DNA of 64,000 nt, taken from positions 248,001 to 312,000 of the forward strand of contig NZ_KB903251.1 in assembly GCF_000379685.1 (NCBI RefSeq). The letters are read 5' to 3'. Source of the DNA: Catelliglobosispora koreensis DSM 44566. GTDB taxonomy: Bacteria; Actinomycetota; Actinomycetes; Mycobacteriales; Micromonosporaceae. Positions 60,053 through 64,000 of the stretch are shown here, piece by piece. The notes below the pieces were generated by a model that saw nothing but the letters and a program-made list of their open reading frames with translations, ran no database searches and was not told the origin of the DNA. How positions within the stretch are numbered: the first letter of the stretch is position 1; each line of letters opens with the position of its first letter. Position numbers and translations under genes: made by a program.

Positions 60053-61561
60053 ATGAGACGAGTCGCCCCGGTCTTTGTGCTGGCCATTCTTGTCGCGTTC
60101 ACCGGCGCCCCGCCAGCGTCGGCTGACGTCGGTGCGCTGGCCGTCACACCGATCGCGCCCGGTCTGACGCTGACGAACACGTCTGGCAGCGGTCCTAATC
60201 AAATCAACATTCTCACCGCCAATCTGGCTGAGCCCACGTTGAAGCCGAAATACCTGAACCCGGGAACCGTTGGGGCCACAGCGACCCTGACCACGATGGC
60301 CAACCGGGTCGGCGCGGTCGCGGCCGTCAACGGCGACTTCTTCGATATCGGCGTGACGGGTGCCCCACGGGGCGTTGGCATCGACAACAGCGCGCTCCTG
60401 CACGGACCGTCTTCCGGCTGGAACAACGTGGCCGCGTTCTATCCCGGTCGAGGCGGCCTGGCCACGATCTTCCTCGACGCTTCGGTGACCTTGCCCAGTG
60501 GCACCAGCCTCACCGCGACCAACCTCAATTCACCGAACATCACCGCCAACGGCATTGGTGTCTACAACGAGTTGTGGGGTGACGAGGCGCGCAGCCAGGC
60601 TGTTGACGGCGCGGCCCGAGTTCGCGAAATTGAAGTCACCGCTGGCCGGGTGAGCAAGGTCAGCACCAGTGCGGGTGGCAAGGTCGCGGCGGGAACCGTT
60701 GCGGTGCTTGGTGTTGACGCCGGCGCGGATGCGCTGGCAGGTCTTGCCGTAGGCAACACGGTGACAGTCAGCTATGCGCCGCGCGGCGGAGACGGAGCCG
60801 CAACGGCGGCGATCGGCGGAAACCTCGTGCTCGTCAAGGATGGCGTGGTCACGACCGTGTCGCACCCTAAGAACCCGCGCACCGCCGTCGGTTTCTCCGC
60901 TGACGGGCTGAAGATGTGGATGGTTGTCGTGGACGGCCGGTCAACCGCGAGCGTGGGTATGACCTATGTTGAGCTGGCCAACTACATGAAGTCGCTTGGC
61001 GCCGACGACGCCATCAACCTCGACGGTGGCGGCTCGAGCACTTTGGTGGCTCGCATGCCGGGCGCGACTTCCGTGTCCGTGCGCAACACGCCGTCGGATG
61101 GGACACAACGCTTGATTCCCAACGGGATCGGCTTCGTGTCGACGGCGCAGCCGTGGAGCACGACCATCGACAACACGACGGCCGGCCGCTTCACGGCCAG
61201 CGCGAACTGGGGCACGTCGTCGTTCTCGTCGCAGCGCTTTGGCACCGACTATCGTTTCGCCAACCCTGTCGCTGCTAGCGATCCAGCTTGGTACAAGGCG
61301 AATGTGCCGGCGACGGGCAGCTATGAGGTGTCGGTCTGGTATCCCGCTAACGCTGGCTATAACGACTCCACGCCGTACATAGTCGTCACCACCACAGGCA
61401 ATCAGACGGTACGCGTCAATCAGCGCACGAACGGCGGGAGATGGGTTTCCCTGGGCGTGTTCACGCTTGCCGCTGGCGACAGCGACAAAGTGGGCGTCAG
61501 CCGCTGGACGTCAGGCACGGGCTACGTCATCGCTGACGCGGTGCGGATAACGCGCGTTTAG
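60053..61561 (+). CDS. Secreted phosphodiester glycosidase (NAGPA domain) with C-terminal carbohydrate-associated domain
   Basis: A 502-residue exported protein. A signal peptide (VFVLAILVAFTGAPPASA) is followed by a NAGPA-type domain (VAAVNGDFFDIGVTGAPRG, GADDAINLDGGGSSTLVA). Members remove sugar-1-phosphate diester caps. The last 130 residues resemble the golvesin/xanthan-lyase C-terminal domain (GTDYRFANPV, YEVSVWYPANAGYNDSTPY). It shares regulation with the PL8 lyase. It overlaps the SRPBCC gene by 4 nt, tail to tail. Confidence 0.9.
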   Translation: MRRVAPVFVLAILVAFTGAPPASADVGALAVTPIAPGLTLTNTSGSGPNQINILTANLAEPTLKPKYLNPGTVGATATLTTMANRVGAVAAVNGDFFDIGVTGAPRGVGIDNSALLHGPSSGWNNVAAFYPGRGGLATIFLDASVTLPSGTSLTATNLNSPNITANGIGVYNELWGDEARSQAVDGAARVREIEVTAGRVSKVSTSAGGKVAAGTVAVLGVDAGADALAGLAVGNTVTVSYAPRGGDGAATAAIGGNLVLVKDGVVTTVSHPKNPRTAVGFSADGLKMWMVVVDGRSTASVGMTYVELANYMKSLGADDAINLDGGGSSTLVARMPGATSVSVRNTPSDGTQRLIPNGIGFVSTAQPWSTTIDNTTAGRFTASANWGTSSFSSQRFGTDYRFANPVAASDPAWYKANVPATGSYEVSVWYPANAGYNDSTPYIVVTTTGNQTVRVNQRTNGGRWVSLGVFTLAAGDSDKVGVSRWTSGTGYVIADAVRITRV

Positions 61562-61914
61562 CCAGGCTGGAAACGTTCCGCTATAAGGTCCTTGATGCTC
61601 TCGTGCGCTTCAGCGATGAAGCGCTCGAGTTCAAGGGCGTCGCAGCGGTGCGTCGTCACCGTGATGTCAGCACGGGCGCCAGACCCCTCCGCGACGACGA
61701 GCACCTCGACCTGCCACGGGCCGTCACGCCCGTCGACGCTGAGGTAAGTCTGGTCGCCTGGCTGCTCCATTAGGCGTACCCGGATGGTGCCTGGTCCTTG
61801 ATCGTCCAACTTCAGTGGCCGGGGCAGCCATCTGGTGACCTGCTCCGGCTCGGTGAGCGTGGCGTACACCAGTTCGGGTACCACGCCATAGGACTGTGCG
61901 TAGGGCAGCGTCAT
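61558..61914 (-). CDS. SRPBCC-family protein
   Basis: A 118-residue START-like protein (ATLTEPEQVTRWLPRPLKLD, WQVEVLVVAEGSGARADITV). The ATG at 61914 has GGAGG 8 nt upstream, which decides it over an ATG 18 nt earlier. A ligand-pocket or AHSA1-like role is possible. It has no close functional neighbour. Confidence 0.78.
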   Translation of the reverse strand: MTLPYAQSYGVVPELVYATLTEPEQVTRWLPRPLKLDDQGPGTIRVRLMEQPGDQTYLSVDGRDGPWQVEVLVVAEGSGARADITVTTHRCDALELERFIAEAHESIKDLIAERFQPG

Positions 61915-61993
61915 TTCCCTGGCCTCCGGCATGGTGGACGCATACCCCGGCCCAAGCGTGTCTAATCCGCCGCAAACGGGGTAACGGATAGAT

Positions 61994-62494
61994 ATGACCT
62001 TGCCGATAGACCCAGAATCCGAGGGCCTGCCGGACAGTGCGGACGATGAGTCATCCGCATATGACGAGCATGACCGGCCACGCTTCGACTCTTCTGCCAC
62101 CACGTCTGGTGATGACCCGATGGGAGTGGATGAATACGGGGTCACCGCGGAGGAGAGTTCTCACGATGCTCCGATGAACCGGCGGCTGTGGCGCGAGGAA
62201 AAAGACATCTCACCGGACGACCCCGAGACACCCCGCGACCGGATGATCGCCGAGGAAGCGACCACGGAAGAAGACTGGGCTCAGGCCTCCCTGGACGCCG
62301 ATGTGCTCAACGACGACTCTGTCACTGACGTCTACGAGCCCCGTCCCGTCGGACGCTTGATTGATGCTGACTACGACGGACTCAACGACACCGAAGCCGA
62401 GTCGATCGCCTTTGACACGGGCGAGATCGAAGGCCAGTCCGCCGAAGAGTCGGCCATGCATGAGATCTCCGGTGACGAGGTGCCCTATCGGTAG
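61994..62494 (+). CDS. DUF5709 acidic protein
   Basis: A 166-residue, strongly acidic protein (DPESEGLPDSADDESSAYDE, RLWREEKDISPDDPE, GRLIDADYDGLNDTEAE) matching the actinobacterial DUF5709 pattern. It has no membrane span and is probably disordered. Function is unknown. A bidirectional hairpin follows. Confidence 0.8.
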   Translation: MTLPIDPESEGLPDSADDESSAYDEHDRPRFDSSATTSGDDPMGVDEYGVTAEESSHDAPMNRRLWREEKDISPDDPETPRDRMIAEEATTEEDWAQASLDADVLNDDSVTDVYEPRPVGRLIDADYDGLNDTEAESIAFDTGEIEGQSAEESAMHEISGDEVPYR

Positions 62495-62504
62495 GCGTAC
62501 GCCA

Positions 62505-62538
62505 ATTCGCCTCCCCCGTGCGCACGGGGGAGGTGAAT
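62505..62538. terminator. Bidirectional terminator hairpin
   Basis: ATTCGCCTCCCCCGTG and CACGGGGGAGGTGAAT are 16-nt arms, 15 of 16 pairing, around CG. It lies between the convergent DUF5709 and epoxide hydrolase genes and can serve both. Confidence 0.85.
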
Positions 62539-62546
62539 GCCTGTTC

Positions 62547-63656
62547 TTAAAGCGTGGCAAAGAACTCCCGGATATCGGCGCTAAGCAGATCGGGGACTTC
62601 GAGCGCGGGGAAATGGCCGCCGCGGTAGAACTCTGACCAGTGCACCACGTTGTGTGCCTTCTCGGCGAAGCGGCGAATCGCGAAATCAGCAGTGGTGAAC
62701 ACCGCGACGCCGAGCGGGGTTGGCGAAGGGGCCTTGGGCATCCACATGCTCGCGTCGTGGAAGCGTTCGTAGTAGGAGTTGGCGACACTGCGCGCTGTAC
62801 CGGTGAACCAGTAGACACTCACCGTCGCCAGGAGCCGGTCCCGCTCGATGGGCTGTTCGGCCCACTCCTGGTACTTCTCGGCGATCCAGGCGAGCTGGCC
62901 AACCGGGGAGTCGGCGAGTGCGTGCGCGATGGTTTGCGGCCGGGTTCCCACGATCTGCATGTAGGCCGATCCATCGTCCTGGAACTGCTTCATCGCTTTG
63001 AGCCGGGCCTGCTCTGACTCGGTGAGCGCGGCCATGTCGGCCGGGTCGCCGGCTGGAAAAGTGACCAGGGCGTTGGCGTGGACCCCGACGACGTGATCGG
63101 CGTCGACGCGGCCGATTAGCGGGCCGAGGAAAGCACCAACGTCTCCGCCGTGCACTCCATAGCGCTCATAGCCAAGGCGCGCCATCAGCTCGGCCAGTGC
63201 CGCCGCGACCTTGCCATCGGTCCAGCCCGCTTCCGTAACCGGTCCCGAGAAGCCGAACCCCGGCAGGGACGGAACGACCAGGTGGAAGTCGCTTTTCAGC
63301 TCTTCGATGAGCTCGAGAAAGTCCAGGACGGTGCCAGGCCAGCCGTGCAGCAACAGGAGTGCGGTGGCATCAGCATTTTCAGATTTCACGTGTACGAAGT
63401 GGAGCTTCTGGTCTTCGACGATTGTCGTGAACTGGGGCAACGCGTTTAGTTGCCGTTCGGTGGCGCGCCAGTCGAACTCATCTGCCCAGTAGGCGGCAAG
63501 TTCCTTGAGGTCAGCCACCGGAACACCCCGCTCCCAGCCAACGCCCGGAAGCGAGTCGGTCCAGCGAGCGTGGCGCAGCCTGTCGTTGAGGTAATCAAGG
63601 TCGGCCTGGGGGATCTCGACGCGGAAGGGGCGGATTTCAGAGGCTGTGTTCGTCAT
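62547..63656 (-). CDS. Epoxide hydrolase (alpha/beta fold, EHN domain)
   Basis: A 369-residue hydrolase. The N-terminal EHN cap (IRPFRVEIPQADLDYLNDRL) precedes the alpha/beta core. The oxyanion motif is LLHGWPGTVLDF, the nucleophile Asp is in HGGDVGAF, and the His is in GGHFPALEVP. Two Tyr residues that would open the epoxide lie in the lid (YWFTGTARSVANSYYERF). The longer upstream frame overlaps the divergent regulator, so I start at the ATG giving MTNTASE. Confidence 0.92.
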   Translation of the reverse strand: MTNTASEIRPFRVEIPQADLDYLNDRLRHARWTDSLPGVGWERGVPVADLKELAAYWADEFDWRATERQLNALPQFTTIVEDQKLHFVHVKSENADATALLLLHGWPGTVLDFLELIEELKSDFHLVVPSLPGFGFSGPVTEAGWTDGKVAAALAELMARLGYERYGVHGGDVGAFLGPLIGRVDADHVVGVHANALVTFPAGDPADMAALTESEQARLKAMKQFQDDGSAYMQIVGTRPQTIAHALADSPVGQLAWIAEKYQEWAEQPIERDRLLATVSVYWFTGTARSVANSYYERFHDASMWMPKAPSPTPLGVAVFTTADFAIRRFAEKAHNVVHWSEFYRGGHFPALEVPDLLSADIREFFATL

Positions 63657-63717
63657 GCCATTAAGGCTGGCCGTAAAGAGGGGCAGCCCGAATCTAGAGA
63701 TCTCGTTATCTTTGGGC

Positions 63718-64000
63718 ATGATCAGCAGGGCGTTCGTCGGCAGGGCAGCTGAAATATCCACTTTAGAGCGCGCGTACCAGGATGAAAGCGTCCATACAGT
63801 ACTGATCAGTGGCGAAGCCGGCCTGGGTAAATCTCGCCTTGTGCACGAGTTCACCCGCCGGCTGGGCTCGCATCCGCTCGTGCTCACGGGACGGTGTCTC
63901 GAGTTCGGCAACGACGGTCTCGCGTACGCGCCGTTCCTGCCGTTGATGCGCACCCTGCCTCAAGTTTCTGCCAGCAGGGCGGAATTGTTCAGTGAGCTTC
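63718..64000 (+). CDS. LuxR-family LAL-type ATP-binding regulator (5' part only)
   Basis: Ninety-four residues are visible before the right edge. The frame opens with ISRAFVGRAAEISTLERAY, typical of large ATP-binding LuxR (LAL) or AAA-type regulators. Then come Walker A GEAGLGKSR and the following strand VLTGRCLEFGNDGLAYAPF. It is divergent from the epoxide hydrolase by 61 bp and may control it. The DNA-binding domain lies outside the window, so the LuxR assignment is by family habit. Confidence 0.75.
   Translation, partial: MISRAFVGRAAEISTLERAYQDESVHTVLISGEAGLGKSRLVHEFTRRLGSHPLVLTGRCLEFGNDGLAYAPFLPLMRTLPQVSASRAELFSEL

Noticed and set aside
62547-63953. Long N-terminal extension of the epoxide hydrolase
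   Set aside because: The extra 99 residues overlap the divergent LAL regulator start. The hydrolase family begins at the EHN region just after the ATG at 63656.

Overview
The window is 64 kb of GC-rich DNA with about 64 tightly packed genes. It looks like the chromosome of a filamentous or soil actinomycete. The signs are many GTG starts, 4-bp start/stop overlaps, Tat and lipoprotein signals, a DUF5937 regulator, a DUF5709 acidic protein, a mycothiol-type maleylpyruvate isomerase fold, Roadblock/LC7 proteins, a PknB-like kinase, and CBM2 and CBM5/12 modules. A member of the Pseudonocardiales is my guess, held weakly. I saw no tRNA, rRNA, CRISPR array, transposase or phage gene.

Layout. (1) 1-7295: a LacI-controlled saccharide locus with a divergent secreted protein, a FAD oxidoreductase, an ABC importer lacking its ATPase, and an acetyl-xylan-esterase-like enzyme. 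(2) 7399-9488: four genes encoding three Roadblock/LC7 proteins and one DUF4388-like protein, with no GTPase. (3) 9498-12378: a hydrolase, a membrane protein and a hipBA toxin-antitoxin pair with twin operators. (4) 12537-16790: a P450 divergent from a KAS III / haem-oxygenase-like diiron oxidase fusion, then an unknown protein and a GNAT. (5) 16800-20076: an MFS pump with its divergent regulator, and an orphan HATPase-TM-CBM2 fusion that could link cellulose binding outside the cell to an ATPase domain inside. (6) 20084-27642: an SDR gene, a MerR-B12 regulator of the CarH/LitR type, and an operon of FAD oxidoreductase, DUF1365, two CFA-type methyltransferases and DUF1295. This is probably a light- or B12-controlled membrane-lipid modification set. 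(7) 27658-40709: mixed housekeeping and secreted genes, including a Ser/Thr kinase, smpB, a beta-lactamase-fold lipoprotein, TetR/SRPBCC, a GGR-type reductase, a GH19 chitinase, an AAA ATPase and secreted propellers. (8) 40710-41204: a non-coding interval with a 123-nt strongly structured element. (9) 42482-55843: an 11-gene LacI operon with permeases, binding protein, two ADP-ribosylglycohydrolases, ribokinase, a glycosidase-SUMF1 fusion, a secreted esterase-propeller, a class III CoA-transferase and a CitE-like lyase. (10) 55851-64000: Dps, arylamine N-acetyltransferase, a PL8 lyase divergent from a phosphodiester glycosidase, SRPBCC, DUF5709, an epoxide hydrolase and the start of a LuxR-family LAL regulator.

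How it fits together. Much of the window serves sensing and use of external polysaccharides and glycosides: two LacI/ABC loci, PL8, NAGPA, GH19 and CBM2. The most novel candidates are the HATPase-CBM2 membrane fusion, the KAS III-diiron oxidase fusion with its divergent P450, and the 13-kb operon that may import and dismantle an acylated riboside. All functions are read from motifs and context. No database search was possible.
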